Shown in pieces: positions 21,900 through 34,666 of a stretch of DNA of 64,000 nt. The stretch is taken from assembly GCA_963995505.1 (NCBI GenBank), contig OZ023181.1, forward strand, positions 7,725,487-7,789,486. The letters are read 5' to 3'. Position 1 is the stretch's first letter. The number at the start of each line of letters is the position of its first letter. The notes beneath the pieces were generated by a model. That model worked only from the letters and a program-made list of their open reading frames with translations. It was not told where the DNA came from and made no database searches. Source of the DNA: Hypericum androsaemum (Eukaryota; Streptophyta; Magnoliopsida; Malpighiales; Hypericaceae). The translations under genes were made by a program, and so were the position numbers.

Positions 21900-24800
21900 T
21901 GATTCCACTTGTCAAAAGACTTTAATCATTTGTTAAACTGTGAGCAAGGAGGCAATCAGTTTCCACAACTGTAGGATGAGTAGGTACTTCAATTGGACAA
22001 GCTATAGAGCCAGTTCCAGGGCAAGAAATTTAGCTTCCAGGGGTAAAGATGTCATCCTCAATCCAGTTTGGCCTTCAGAGATATGGCCTTAGCTACTCCT
22101 TGCAACCACGACTACTCTTGCAGACGAGAGATCATCTACCCAAGAAGCATCACAGTGGAATTTCACAATCCACAAGCTTTAAGTTTTTCATGAAACTTGA
22201 TATGGTGTAGGTCTATTGGCCAGCTGCAGAATGGATCCCTGAATCTGTAAAAAGTCAGTACAAAAATAAGTTGTCGTATTCTTTGTTTCAATTGGATCAA
22301 TCTAATCACCCTAATACTTATTCCTAGCTATATATATACTCCAACAGAGATACATGGCCAAGGAGATCAACTTCTTATTTCCAGGAGCGTGTGACAAATC
22401 AAGAGTAGCTTTCAACCAAGTGCTGAAATTGAAGCCAAAGGGGCTAGACAGCCAAGTTGCCCTCACATGAGGGTACTCAAAAATCACATGGAGAACAGTT
22501 GCATCCCCTAATGCACCAATTTGACAAAGGGGAAAGATAGAAAGACTTCTCTTGGAGAAGTTTGCAACATAAGGGATTGCATTTCTTGCAAAACTCCATA
22601 TGAAGTTCTAAATTTTTTGAGGTGTCTCTAGTTTCTAAATTCTTTTCCAGATCCCTGGATCAAAAGGAGACAAATTTGTATCAGTGACTTGCAAATTTAA
22701 AGCACTCAAATGTCTAGCCTTAAAAGTTTGGCATCCTTTCTTGACTGTGTAGCAACCATCATTGCTATGTTTCCAAATAAGTTTATCTTGAGACCTTAGG
22801 TTGCCAAGATTGATCTGAGCAATGGCATTTTGTTCATCCTGAGAGAAGAACTACTGAATTAGATCAAGATTCCAGCTTTCAGTGGACAGGGAGATCAAAT
22901 AAAATACATTTCTGGGGTGAAGATGGTACGAGAGCTCTTAGTGCTAATCTAGAGTTAGGTAGGTCAGGAATCCCGGGGTCCTGCCACATATCAGAAGTTT
23001 GGCCATTCCCAATTTTGAAGAACAAATTTTCCAACAGAGCTTCCTTACCTGTATAAATACTGTTCCATATCCACGAAGGCATATGGCCTTTAGTGGCAGA
23101 CATCAGGTTAGAATTATTAAAGTACAATATTTTTAGCACTCTATAACACAAGGAGTTTTTGTTCTCAAACAACCTCCATGCTTGTTTGGCTAGGAGAGTC
23201 ATGTTAAAGATTCTCAGATCCTTAAAATCAAGACCACCTTGGCTTTTTGGACACGTGAGCTTGTCCCAGCTAAGCTAGTGGACAGTTCTCTGATAGGTGT
23301 CACTAGTCTACCAAAATTTTGCCACTAAGCTATTTAGTTTTGCACAAAAAATAGCAGGAAAAAGCAAACACTGCATGATATAGCAAAGAATGGAAGATAT
23401 AATAGGTTTGATCAGAACTTCCCTACCTCACATGGACAGCAGTTTTTGTTTCCAACTTTGTGTCTTTGCAACCATTTTTTCATATATGAAGTTCATAGCA
23501 TCCTTCTTAGATCTTCCCCAGAGTGAGGACAGGCTCAAATAATTGTCATCAGGAGGCATCTTCCTTATTCCAAGGATTCCAGTTATGTATTTTTTGGATT
23601 TTGCAGGTTCCCTTCTGGCAAAGAAGATACTACATTTCTGAAAGTTTAGACTCACCCGAGATACATGAAAATTTCTCTCGATTAAAGTATCATCCACACA
23701 AAAAATATGGGTTAGGATAGGACGGTTGTTATTTAAAGCAGAACCATGTTGTTCACCATTAACTCTTGTATGATTTACCCTGTGAACAAAAGAGTCAGAA
23801 ATAAACAAAAATATAAAAGGAGATATTGGATCTCCTTGTCTAATACCTTTTGAATCATTAAACTAGTGCATAGGTTGACCATAATATGGTGTAAGAGGTT
23901 GAATGTAGATAGCTCATAACACATTCAGTCCATCTAATTGGGAATCCCAGTTTGATCATGCCCTTCCCTAAAAAGTTTCACTCAACCAGATAAAAAGTTT
24001 TTTTAGGTCTAATTTGATGGCCATTGAACCGGATAATTTTCTGTTAGATGTCTTTATGCAATCAAAAGCCTCACGAACCAAGATAATGTTATCTTTTATA
24101 CATCTATCTTTGATTAATGCACCGTGACACTAAAAATTAAAGATCTCATCCATGACCTCAACTTATTTGTCAAAACCTTTCAGTAAACTTTTTAAGCAAA
24201 GTTACACAAACAGATTGGTCTAAAACCATTTACGCTAACATAGATTTTAGACTTAAGAATTATGGAAATATAAATCATATTGAACTCTCTAGACACCTCT
24301 GCAGATTCAGATAGGTTTGTGACAAACACAAAAAAGGTTAGTTTTAACTATTGGCCAATATTTCTAATAAAAAATCCTAGGGAATCCATCTGGACCTGGA
24401 GATTTGTTCTCCCCCACACCAAAGACAGCTGACCTGACTTCCTCAAACAAAATTGGTTTCAAAATCTCCTCAGGCATATAAGAAGTAACAAGATGTGGGT
24501 TACAATCTAGGATGCAGGTGGGATCATCAGTCAAAATATGAGAAAAAAGTTCCAGGAAGTGATCATGATTCAAAGTTTTCAAAATTTCTTGATCGTCAAT
24601 CCAAGAATCAACATCAAGTTGAAGCTTAACTACCTAGTCAACCTGCCTTCTGGGGGTGGTAGCGGTGTAAAAGAAGAAAGTTTTTTGTCTCCCCAGCTTA
24701 GCAATTGATTCTAGATCTCTGGTACAAGAAGATCTCTTCCTTCACGTAGAGGCTAGCCAGTTTTTTTTTGACACTAACCTCCTTGTCTTTACAGTGTAAA

Positions 24801-25240
24801 ACATGATTCCTTAACTGGCGCTGTTGTAGTTTTAGGGACATCTCCTCAATCCTAGCTTACCTATTGCCTTTCAATTCTTTGCTCCAGAGGAGCAGGTTAG
24901 TTGAACAGAAAGAGTTCTTCTTTTTAAAGACTATGGGAGGGATTCCTGGAGAGGCTTAAGACCAGGAATGATCCACAACCTCTCTGCATCCCTCCTCCTT
25001 AGTCCAGACGACCTCAAACCTAAAAGGTCTACATTTGACCTTCAAAAATTATGTATGCAAAATAAGAAAACAATGATCAGAAGCCTCAAATGGACCATGT
25101 ATGACTTATGCTGATGAGGGCGAATCTTTCAATGGATTAATGATGGACAGTTCGACGTATATCTTATTGATACGTTGTCCAAAGTATGCTTTGTTTGGGA
25201 TAGTTTTTATGTTAAATATGAAAAGGCAAGTAAGAAGATA
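21900..25240 (-). mobile_element. Decayed LINE, minus strand
   Basis: Reading leftwards: remnants of the EN/RT linker (about 25100-24950, RPFRFEVVWTKEEGC), RT start with EVRSAVFGVGENKSPGPDGF near 24440-24375, RT catalytic box with FCVDDTL (expected FADD) near 23705, LGIRKMPPDDNYLSLSSLWG near 23560-23500, zinc-binding RT tail (KQAWRLFENKNSLCYRVLK near 23180) and an RNase H start (KFHCDASWVDD) near 22165. Many stops and frameshifts; dead. Exact ends could not be fixed; a T-run at about 21522 may be the 3' tail. Confidence 0.82.
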
Positions 25241-25352
25241 AATAGTGGGAGGAAGATCCAATGCTCGATTTTTTTTCTCTTAGAAATATACGGACCAACC
25301 AATATTTGCATTATGAGTGAAAATTTTTAGAAGAACAAAATGGCATTATCAG

Positions 25353-26722
25353 TTGTGCCATATTTGCTTGTATGTTTTTGGAGCATTACACTGAGGATTG
25401 GGCTGAAGGCCATATCCCCTCGGAGTTAAAAACAGATTGACAGAAGCACGGAGTCATGTATATGATGGGTAAAAAATACCAATGGTCACTAAATTTTAAG
25501 TATTTTTTGTCCATGGTCACTAAACTATTTTTTTACCCTTTATGGTCACTAATCTATACTAAATTACTCAGGCATGGTCACTCCGGCCACTTTTTTGCCT
25601 GAAATCTTCCGGAAATAAGAAAATTTGGTCTCGGAGATCTTTTTCGGCAAAGTCTGGTCATCTAATTAACGTTCCAATCCTAACCTAAAACAACTACTTT
25701 GCCAGAATAAAAATGACATTGCCGGCTACCTCTACTTTGCCGAAATAAGGCATTGCCCTTGTCGAAATGATGTCGCCGGCTACCTCCATCCCTCTCATCG
25801 CCGGCTACATCCGAACCACCCAGTCGCCAACTACCTCCACCCCTCCCGTCAAAATGCTGAATCATCAGTAACAGGGCAACCACTTGCGGGAGGATATGAA
25901 TGCAAACTCTGCGAGATCATCCGCAAGTCCCTCGTGCCCATCCTCCTCTTCTGACATCACTAGAGCCCGTTACACCACCTCGGACCTCTCTCGACGTTCC
26001 CTCCAGACGTCTGCAAAATCCCCGATGCTTGAATTTGGCCGAGTTGGAGAGCATCCCCGACGCTTGAATCAGGCATCTTTGTTTCCTCTTCCTCCTCATT
26101 GAATGCCCGCGCTCCTCCTCGCCAACCGCCTCGGCTCATACTTGGTCATCCTCGGGTTGGTGGTGGTGGTCTTGACGGTGTTGATTTAATTTTGGTGGGT
26201 TTCGATTTATGTGTTGTTTAGGTCTTCGAGAGGTGTTGTTCAAGTCGCTCAACAGTTCTGTTTTAGGCAAGAGTAGCAGAGGGCATTAATTTATTTTTAA
26301 TTTGAAGTTAATTAGATTTGGGCTTTGTTAAAGTAGTTTTATTAGGTTAGGGTTGGAATGTTTTTGTTCCGGCAAAGTAGTTTTATTAGATTGGGGTTGG
26401 AACGTTAATTAGATGACCGGACTTTGCCGGAAAAGATCTCCGAGACTAATTTTACTTTTTTTTGGAAGATTTTTGGCAAAAAAGTGGCTGTAGTGACCAT
26501 ACCTGAGTAATTTAGTATAGATTAGTGATCATAAAGGGTAAAAAAATAGTTTAGTGATCATGGATAAAAAATTGTTAAAGTTTAGTGACCATAGGTATTT
26601 TTTATCCTGTATATGATAGATGCAGAGCCATGGCGGAATGTGAAAAAGTAATGTCGGAAGACTATTTATTACCCACTCAATGTCGACAAGAGCACCACAT
26701 TCCGTTCAAAATGTTGGAATAA
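25353..26722 (+). pseudogene. Possible Ulp1-like (C48 peptidase) protein relic split by an insertion
   Basis: A coding-like stretch just left of the TIR element (FLEHYTEDWAEGHIPSEL, with a stop soon after) continues to its right when one copy of the target duplication is discounted (DAEPWRNVKK, then a frameshift and MSEDYLLPTQCRQEH). The FLEHYTED segment resembles the end of Ulp1-type peptidase domains often carried by plant Mutator-like elements. This is a weak assignment made from short motifs. Confidence 0.25.
25467..26607. mobile_element. Long-TIR Mutator-like element
   Basis: Flanked by a perfect 10-bp repeat TGTATATGAT (25457-25466, 26608-26617; 9 or 10 bp of it is target duplication). 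Arms of about 230 bp (25467-25695 and 26375-26607) are inverted copies with the repeated phrase GGTCACTAAA/TTTAGTGACC and with CGGCAAAGTCTGGTCATCTA in the left arm. The 0.7-kb interior is GC-rich, unlike the flanks, with a short hydrophobic frame at about 26101-26187 (MPALLLANRLGSYLVILG) like a signal peptide; it may be captured host exon sequence, source unknown. No transposase. Confidence 0.88.
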
Positions 26723-27150
26723 ATGCTAATTAAAGCATAAGGCCCAAATGTGGGAAGGCCCAAATGTGGGAAGGCCCAAAGTGGGAAGCCCAAGTAGGAA
26801 ATGACAATCCCACGTTGGAAAGTGAAACAAGATTTTCCTAGTTTATAAGGATATGCTCCTTGTTAGCTAGAAAATGAGTTGACCACCTGAAAAATCAACT
26901 CGGACAGTTGCGAGAATGGTGTGTAGCACCATCTGAGCACGAGTACGCATACGTGTGTATGTGCATTAGATGAAGGTCACAATGGGTACTTTGTGGCGCA
27001 CTTCGCACGTGCCACGGCAATCGTCCCCAAGATACAATGACTTTGTTGCTTCCAAGATTGTAGCACAACGATTCTTGAAGCTTCGGATGAACCTTGGACA
27101 CTCGAAACTTTCTGAGAGGGAGGGAGAGAAGAACAACTATTGCTAAAGAA
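26712..27150 (+). mobile_element. Probable LTR fragment, truncated
   Basis: Starts TGTTGGAATAAATG and has LTR-like content: CACGTTGGAAAGTGAAACAA and a TTTATAAGGATATGCTCC segment, as in plant copia LTRs. A 17-bp unit AAGGCCCAAATGTGGGA is repeated about three times at 26741-26795. No matching second LTR is present; it runs into LINE sequence near 27150. Confidence 0.4.
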
Positions 27151-27155
27151 ATATT

Positions 27156-28166
27156 ATGCAGGTGCATGGTCTTCCTCGTAATCTTATTAATAAGCACTCG
27201 GCTGGATCTATTGCCTCTCAATTCAAGAGTCTTTTATGGGTTGATGAACAAGCCCTTTCGTGCCCCGGGTGTTCGACCATCCTCCGTCTTCGGGTTGAGG
27301 TTGATGTGGACGCCCCTTTTCCCACTGGCTTTCGTATTCCACGGGACAACGCTGCTCCCTGGTATATCAAGTTTGCTTATGAGCGTCTCCCTGACCTTTG
27401 CTTCTACTGTGGTCGCATCAGACACACAAAAGGTCAGTGCTCTATGGACGCCTCGAAGATCTCCTTCTTTCGTGCATTGGCCGCTGAAGACCTTTCTTAT
27501 TGTCCATGGCTATATTCGGAGCACCATTCAAGGCGTCAATCTGGGTCAGGACACTCCCTCTCTAGGCCTTTGGAGTTATTTAAAAATTTGTGCCTCGGGG
27601 CTTCTAGCTCACCGTCCCCCTCTCCGGCTTCCTCTCCGGTTTTGGGTGGTCCCACCTCGAGCTCCGGTGTTGTTATTTTGGCGGTTAAAAATAATCATGG
27701 TTCTCCTTCGGGAAGAGTGCCTTTGAGCTTGACTTCTTCACCAAAAGATCTCTCCCCTATCATGATGATGAATATCTCTGCTACTGGAGATATTATGACG
27801 CCATCGCCTTTGGGAAGGGGTCCTATTCAGTTGGGTTCCAACCATTCAAGTGGGTCTTCAACTTCGGTCTCAGTTACTCCTCAAGTCTCCCTGCTGGCGC
27901 CCTCATCTGTTGCCACGTGGACTCGTCTCAAATTGCCCAGCTTACCCCACCATCTTGGTGAGGTGGAAATTAATGGATCTCTTAATCCCTCCAACACCCT
28001 CCGAATCCTCCCAAACTCCATCCTAGCCGTCCGATCCGTTGCATCCAGATCCAAACGCAAATCTCAATCAAATAATACCTCTACTCTCCCTACCAAAAGA
28101 CCAAGGCAACCAAGGCTCTCTCCTCTACCATCTCCTTCTCCTCCACCAAAAAAACCAAGAATTTAA
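27156..28166 (+). pseudogene. LINE ORF1 (zinc-knuckle nucleic-acid binding), N-terminally truncated
   Basis: A 336-residue frame. Near residues 90-100 there is a CCHC knuckle, CFYCGRIRHTKGQC, preceded by PWYIKFAYERLPDL, typical of plant LINE ORF1 (DUF4283/zf-CCHC type). The upstream part of the family domain is missing. The C-terminal two thirds is Ser/Pro-rich and ends in a basic patch KKPRI. It binds element RNA in intact relatives. Confidence 0.75.
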
Positions 28167-28473
28167 CTAACCCTTCAGCTTCTAACACGTCCCTCTCTGC
28201 AGGTTCCTCCGTTTATTTCAGCGTTGGCTCTTTCATCCTTCCCTCGTCGACTGATAGTTTTTCTCTTGGTCTCTCCGGAGCTCCCTCTGGCCTTCGGAAG
28301 AGGGGCAAGAAGGTCGGCGCCTCCTCCATAAGTCCCATTTCAGCGGAGCATGGGGTGGTTGAATTTTCTGAAAATTCTTCCACCTCTATCAGCCTTCAGC
28401 ATGATCAGGTATCCTTGATTAACTCTAAATCTCCTACTTCCGGGGTGATAGGGATCCTGTCCCCCGAGACCCA

Positions 28474-31400
28474 ATGAATTGCTTATCCTGGAACTGTCGG
28501 GGGCTAGGCCGCTCCCTAACAGTTCGGGTTTTGAAAGGCCTGATCCAAAATTTCTCTCCTTTTGTTGTCTTCCTCATGAAAACTAAGCAAAAGAGGGGGA
28601 AATTGGATAAAATGCGTCGCAATTGTCATTTTACTCATTGCTTCTATGTTGACCATATAGGTCGATCTGGAGGCTTAGCTCTTTGGTGGTCTGATTCTGT
28701 ACATATTGATGTTCTCTCTAGTTCTAAAAATTGCTTGGACACTCGTTACTCTGATCTTGTCAATGACATTTCCTGGTACTGCTCTTTTGTCTACGGTGAA
28801 CCTAACTCGGGTAAGAAATGTGATTTCTGGTCTGGTTTCTCTGATGTTTGTAAGAATCCTGCCTCCCCCTGGTTGTGTATCGGGGATCTGAACCTGATCG
28901 CAAGCACTACCGAACGATTGGGTGGTAACATTCCCGTTCAATGGCAGATGGATTTACTTCATGATTTTGTTAACAATGGTGAGTTGATTGACCTTGGGTT
29001 TAAAGGTCACCCTTTTACTTGGTCTAACCTTCAATTTGCCGAGGATAATATACAGTAGAGGCTGGACTGCGCTTTGGGGAACGTCAAGTGGAGGGACCTC
29101 TTTCCCAAGGCTCAAGTCTTCCATGGCCCTTTCCATGGGTCCGACCACTGTTATCTTCTTCTGAACTTGACCTCTTCCAAAATTCTGAAGAGGCCCTTTT
29201 GTTTCGAAGAATTTTGGACCAAAATGCCTGGTTGTAAGGATGTCGTTGATCATTCTTGGCTTCATCCTTTGAATGGCTCCCCCACTTTAATCTTTAGAAA
29301 AAAAATTGCTTCCTGTACTACTGACCTGTTGGTTTGGTCCAAGAATTTTAATGATAACAGGAAGAATCAGATTAATCTCCTCACCCTTCAACTCCAACAG
29401 ATTCAACAGGCAAACCATGCTTGGACCTGCAAGTCAGAAGAGGTCCTCATCAAGAAGGAGTTAGACAGGCTTTTAGAACTCGAAGAAATCTTTTGGCTTC
29501 AGAGGTCGAGGATTAATTGGCTTTGTTGGGGTGATCGTAACACGACTTTTTTCCACACGTCCACTACTCAGAGGCGGCAGGTAAATCAAATCGCTAAGCT
29601 CCTAGATGGTAACGGTAATTGGATCGATGATCCTCAGGCTCTATCTTCTCTTGTCCGATGATCTTATCCGCCCTCTTGCTGATCTTGAAATCAAAAACGC
29701 TGCTTTTGAAATGGGGGGGACTAAATCCCCAGGCCCAGATGGTTTCTCTTGCATCTTTTTTCAAAGATACTGGTCTCTTATTTCGGGCGATCTTATTGCT
29801 CTTGTTAGGAACTTTTTTGACTCCAGTGTGGTTCCTAAATAACTTAACCGTACTTATATCACTTTAATCCCTAAGAAGGCCAATCCTTCTGATATTCACG
29901 GGTTTAGACCCATCGGCCTTTGTAATTTTGCTTACAAGGTTTATTCCAAAATTTTGGCTAACCGGCTTAAACCTTGGATGAATAGCTTGATTTCAGATTG
30001 TCAGGGGGCTTTTGTCCCCAACAGAAGCATTCAAGATAATGTAATCATTGCTCATGAAGCCTTTCATTCTTTACGTACTGCTGGTAAGAAGAAAATTTAC
30101 TACATGGCTATCAAGCTCGATTTGAAAAAGGCCTTTGATCTCGTCAATTGGCAATTTTTGGAGTTGGTTTTAGTTAAGCTCGGCTTCCCTCCTAAGTGGA
30201 TTGTTTGTGTGATGAGTTGTATCACCTCCACTTCTTATAGTATTTTATTTAATAGGCAACCTCTTCTTTGGTTTAATGCTGCTAGGGGCCTTCGACAGGG
30301 TGACCCCTTGTCCCCCTTCTTATTCCTTTTTATCTCTGATACTTTTGCCCATTATTTTAACCATGCTCGTCTTGCAGGTGACATTCACGGCCTTAAGCTT
30401 GGTCGTTCCTGCCATACTATTTCTCACATTCTCTTTGCAGACGACACTCTTCTATTTGGAAAAGCGACTGTTTCCGAAGCTTCTATGCTGAAATCCCTTT
30501 TAAAAAACTTCTCCAATGCTTCAGGTCAGGGCATTAATTACAGCAAATCTAGTATCTGTTTTGCTAGGCGGGAGCATGCTGATACTAAACTTGCCATCTC
30601 TGTTATTCTTGGTATGCCCTTTATGCTTCCTGGAGATAAGTATCTTGGCTTTCCATCTTTCTGGGGTGGTTCTAAGCATGAAGCGTTATCTTTTATCCTT
30701 GATAAGATGTGGAACAAAGCTCAAAGTTGGAAGTCTAGGCTTCTTTCTATGGCTGGAAGAGAAACTTTGATCAAATCTGTCTTGTCTTCTATCCCTTGCT
30801 ATGTGATGCAATGTCTCTCTTTTCTCCTTCTTTTTGTGCTAAGCTTAACAGCCTTATCGCAAGATTCTGGTGGTCTGGTGACGTTGGCTCGAGGAAGATC
30901 CATTGGTTGAGCTGGCATAAACTCACTTCCTCTAAAAAATCTGGGGGTTTAGGCTTTAAAGATTTGCAACTCTTTAACACTGCTCTCTTGTCTAAGCAGG
31001 TTTGGAGGCTGTTCAACAACCAATCCTCTCTTTGCTTCCGTATTTTAAAGGGTTTGTATTTCAACTCAACTAACATGTTGGAGGCTAAGCAAGGTGCTCA
31101 TCCATCCTGGGTCTGGTCTAGTTTACTCCTTGGTTTGCAGGCTCTTAAAGACGGCATTTTTTTCAAAATTGGGAATGGCAATGATACTTTTATCTGGTTA
31201 GATCCTTAGATTTCGGATATTCCTGGCCACAGACCATCTCCTCCTCTTTCTCCCCCTCTTAACATCGTTACCGTCGCTGACCTTCTCTGTATGTCCACTA
31301 GGAGCTGGAATACTGACTTGTTGCAGCAACTTTTCAGCCCTATTGAGCGGGATGCTATTTTGAAGATCAGGATTCCTAGGGCGGGACCTGCAGACCGCAT

Positions 31401-32544
31401 CATCTGGCGCCACTCCCCGGATGGTGTCTTCCCGGTTAAGAAGGGCTACCAAGTCCTTAAATCTCAACTTTGCAATCCCCCTAATCCTGATCCTTCAATT
31501 CTCTCTAACCCAATTGGCTATCCTCTTATATCAGATTTTTGGGTCAAACTTTGGAAGATTAATGCCCACCCTAGAATCCTCCATTTCATCTGGTGGGCTG
31601 GAAAGAACGGGCTTCCCACTTCACTTAATTTTCATCGGAGGACTCTCTCTCCCTCTGCCATCTATCGTATTTGTAACCTGCAGGAGGAATCTACGGTTCA
31701 TATTTTGTTCGAGTGTTCCCACTCTCGTGCTACTTGGCTTCGCAGCCCTCTTGGCACTTGCTTTGACCTTGTTTTTCATTCTGATTTCCCTAGTTGGCTT
31801 TCCTCTATTTTTGCCTTAAATTCTGCTCAGTCTTCTTTTGATCTTACTTCGCTTGCTGCCTACTTATGTTGGGGGATCTGGACCTCCAGGAACAAGTTTC
31901 TCTTTGAAGACATTGCTCCTAATCCTTCTAATACTTTTACCCATGCTTCTTACTTAAGCCATGAATTTTTGCAGGCCTCTAGGTCTGATGCGATTGGAAT
32001 TGCTACTAGCTCGTGCTGTACTCACGGGTTTCTTTCAACTGCAACCTGCCCTTCCGGATGCAGCGCTACTGATAGGACTTCACCTGTCGCTGACCAAAGA
32101 AGTTACTCTTCGTGGATCGCTCCGCCCTCCGGGATCACGAAGATCAACTGTGATGCTTCCTGGGTTGGAAACTCTCTTCCTTCCGGGATAGCTTTCGTTG
32201 CCAGAAACTCTCAAGGCCTTCTGTTGCAAGGTCATGTTGATACCATCTCAGCCTCCTCCTCTCTCGAGGCCGAGCTATTGGCAATCCACCTCTCCCTCCA
32301 ACTTGTGCGTAGTGACTTCTTTGATTCTACCACAGTTGTCGAGACTGATTGTCTTTTGGCTCACACTATGCTTACTACTCCTATGCCATTTGTCTGCTGG
32401 CGTTTGGAATCTCTTGTCTCCGACATCCGGGAGGATCTTAACTCCTTATCGCTGTGTTCCCTTGCTCTTATTTCCCGACTTCAAAACCAAGTTGCAGACT
32501 GGGTTTGTCGTTCGGTTAGATTAGGAACTCTACCTAGTGATTAG
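28474..32544 (+). pseudogene. LINE ORF2 (EN-RT-zinc-RNase H) with several lesions
   Basis: Endonuclease starts MNCLSWNCRGLG; its catalytic glutamate position is lysine (FLMKTKQ, codon 28579-28581), and GDLN remains. Lesions: TAG at 29056-29058 (NIQ*RLD), a frame change near 29640, TAA at 29840-29842, a frame change near 30800, TAG at 31207-31209 (LDP*ISDIP). The reverse transcriptase is otherwise clear: KSPGPDGFSCIFFQ, GAFVPNRSIQDN, LRQGDPLSPFLF and the catalytic FADDTLLF at 30434-30457. The zinc-binding tail (31500-31740) and RNase H (KINCDASWVG, LEAELLAIH, ETDC, QVADWVC) are open in 31291-32544. Confidence 0.88.
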
Positions 32545-32640
32545 ATTTCTGATCCTCCTGTTATTTTTGACAGACTCTTGTACTCTGATTTTTCCATTTA
32601 ATCTATTATTTGCGGTTCTTGTTTTCAAAAAAAAAAGAGT

Positions 32641-33948
32641 CATCGACTGCCCTACGCTTTGCCCCCAAACTCTCCTCCACCTCCAGAACCACCCCCCATT
32701 GGCAGCTGTCTTCCCCAAGAGCCACTCCTCAAACTCGTGATCCGTATAGTGCCCCCACACTCCATCCCTACTCCGTGTCAATCCCCCGAGAATGAAAACC
32801 TAAGAGGACGCTACCCAACCTTAAAAACTAGGCTCTAATCCTAGACTCTCAGAACGTCACGTTTCAATGTTTTTTTCCAGAGATTCATACAGATGAAAAA
32901 ATTCATAATTTTGAGGAAAAAAACTCATCCTAAATTTAGGGAAACGTGAGAATCGTCCCTTTTTATTATTTTTACTAAAAGTTGATTAACTTGAGGCTAT
33001 TATAAAATTGCTCCACGTGAAATGGTTTTTTTAATAATTGAAAAAATTACATATATTCTGAAAATGGGTAAAAATATATTTATATTCTCAAAATAGGTGA
33101 AAAAGTAATTATTAGTTTTAAAAAATCAGGCGCGACCCACTGGCCCGATCGACACATGGCGATGCCAAGAAGATACTCTACAATTGACGAAAGAAAATAA
33201 AAAAATTAAAAGGGGGAGATGACCTTTTAGTGAGTTACTCGCCTTGTGTGCAAGACACATACCAACAAACAACTTCTCTAAATGCATCAAATTAAATTAT
33301 TGATGAATATACATGTTTCATAAATTGTTCTAATTGTAATCAATCTAAAATTGTTAATTTGTAATTCTGGTGCTTGTTATAACAATCTGGAAATTGTAAT
33401 TTTAATAAATTATTCTAATTATTCTCAATGAGCTGACTAATACAAATTCGAATCACGAATAATAATATTTGAAAGATGACAATTTTTTTATAAGAGTAAT
33501 TGAATTACGCCGGCACAATGCTACGTGTTGTTTTATTCTCAAGAGTACAAAGTCGAATATACTTAAAAATTGTATACCTAAAAATAGAATTTAAATTTGA
33601 AGGACGTTTGAATCATGTTTGCAGTTCCACAGGAGATAACCGTGACAACAAGCAACTCCTTTTCTTTAACAAAATTAAAATATCCAATGGAAAAAGGTAA
33701 ATAAAATCAATATCATATTTTATGTAATAATAATAAATACACTTTCTACATTATCTAGTTTTTATCTTTTTTATTCTAGAATTCATAGTCAAATAACAAA
33801 AATCTTAAAATGAAAGAAAATAAATAAATGCTGTGCTTTATTGTTTTAATTTTCCTTCCTTCCCTTTCATGTCAAGATTATGCCTTCATATTTTCCCAAA
33901 TTACAACGCATTTGTGTTGTTATATAGGGTAATTTGGAACGGGCATTA
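32641..33948. other. Intergenic, AT-rich
   Basis: The first 200 bp (32640-32830) are GC-richer and may be older host or element sequence; the minus strand has a short frame with EFEEWLLGKTAANGG that I do not recognise. The remainder is AT-rich with no gene or element ends. Confidence 0.4.
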
Positions 33949-34095
33949 TATATTGTAGGAAAATTTATTCTCAAGTTTCTCGATTTTGTTTAAATATATT
34001 CAAAAGTCTCCCTATTTGTAAAATACACGCCGACATTCCTCGTGTTTGATTTTATTATACTTTCGGATCTTTGGCGCACGTTATCAACTTTTTTT

Positions 34096-34666
34096 CAATA
34101 TTTTTAATACCGACCCGGAAGGCGACCTCAAATTCTTAAAATTTCTGCTTCGCCCGGTCGGACCGAAATTTTTATTTTATATTACTATAATTAAATAATA
34201 TTTAATAAATTTAATTTAACATAAAAAATAATAAAATATCAAATAAGTTCAAATATTTAGCAACTTTGTTATACAATTTATCCAAACAAAGTCTTCAAGC
34301 ATGAATTAAACAAGTCTAGAAGAACAAGAAGATGATTATACAAGTTTTCAGATTCGACATATTAGTCCAATTCTTTTGACTTAGTTAAAATATTATCAAG
34401 AATTGTTAAAAAATAAGTTTTTTGAGATCAAAAAGTGATGTACACGCTCTGAATGTAGAAATTGAGGTTTTGTTTCTAAATTTAGTCAGATAAAATAGAA
34501 AAAATAAATCTAATTTTTATGATCCGGGCAAACCGCTTCATCGAGAAGCACTTGACTGGGTAGTCCGACCAGATTTTAGCTGGTCGAAATGCATTCTGGG
34601 TTTAAGGGAAAAATCAACCCGGATTTAGTTTTGGGTAACGGTCGGACCATGGTTTTTAAAACATTA
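34096..34666. mobile_element. hAT-like MITE
   Basis: 571 bp, flanked by the 8-bp duplication CTTTTTTT (34088-34095, 34667-34674), though a T-run makes this weaker evidence. Termini CAATATTTTTAATACCGACC and, reverse-complemented, TAATGTTTTAAAAACCATGG are similar. A diverged copy in the other orientation lies at about 61851-62415, sharing ATTGTATAACAAAGTTGCTA and GAAGACTTTGTTTGGATAAA (given on the plus strand of that copy). Confidence 0.7.

Larger units (their letters stand above)
27156..32640 (+). mobile_element. Long L1-type LINE, 5'-truncated, recently inactivated
   Basis: Contains the end of ORF1 and a nearly full ORF2: endonuclease, reverse transcriptase, zinc-binding tail and RNase H in the usual plant order, followed by a short 3' UTR and an A-run at 32627-32637. 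Only a handful of lesions separate the frames, so decay is much less than in the 21.9-25.2 kb copy. The 5' junction with LTR-like sequence near 27150 lies inside ORF1, so the copy is 5'-truncated. No target duplication was identified. Confidence 0.9.

Noticed and set aside
32530..32795. Small frames right after the LINE
   Set aside because: They overlap the LINE 3' UTR and A-run and have no recognisable domain.
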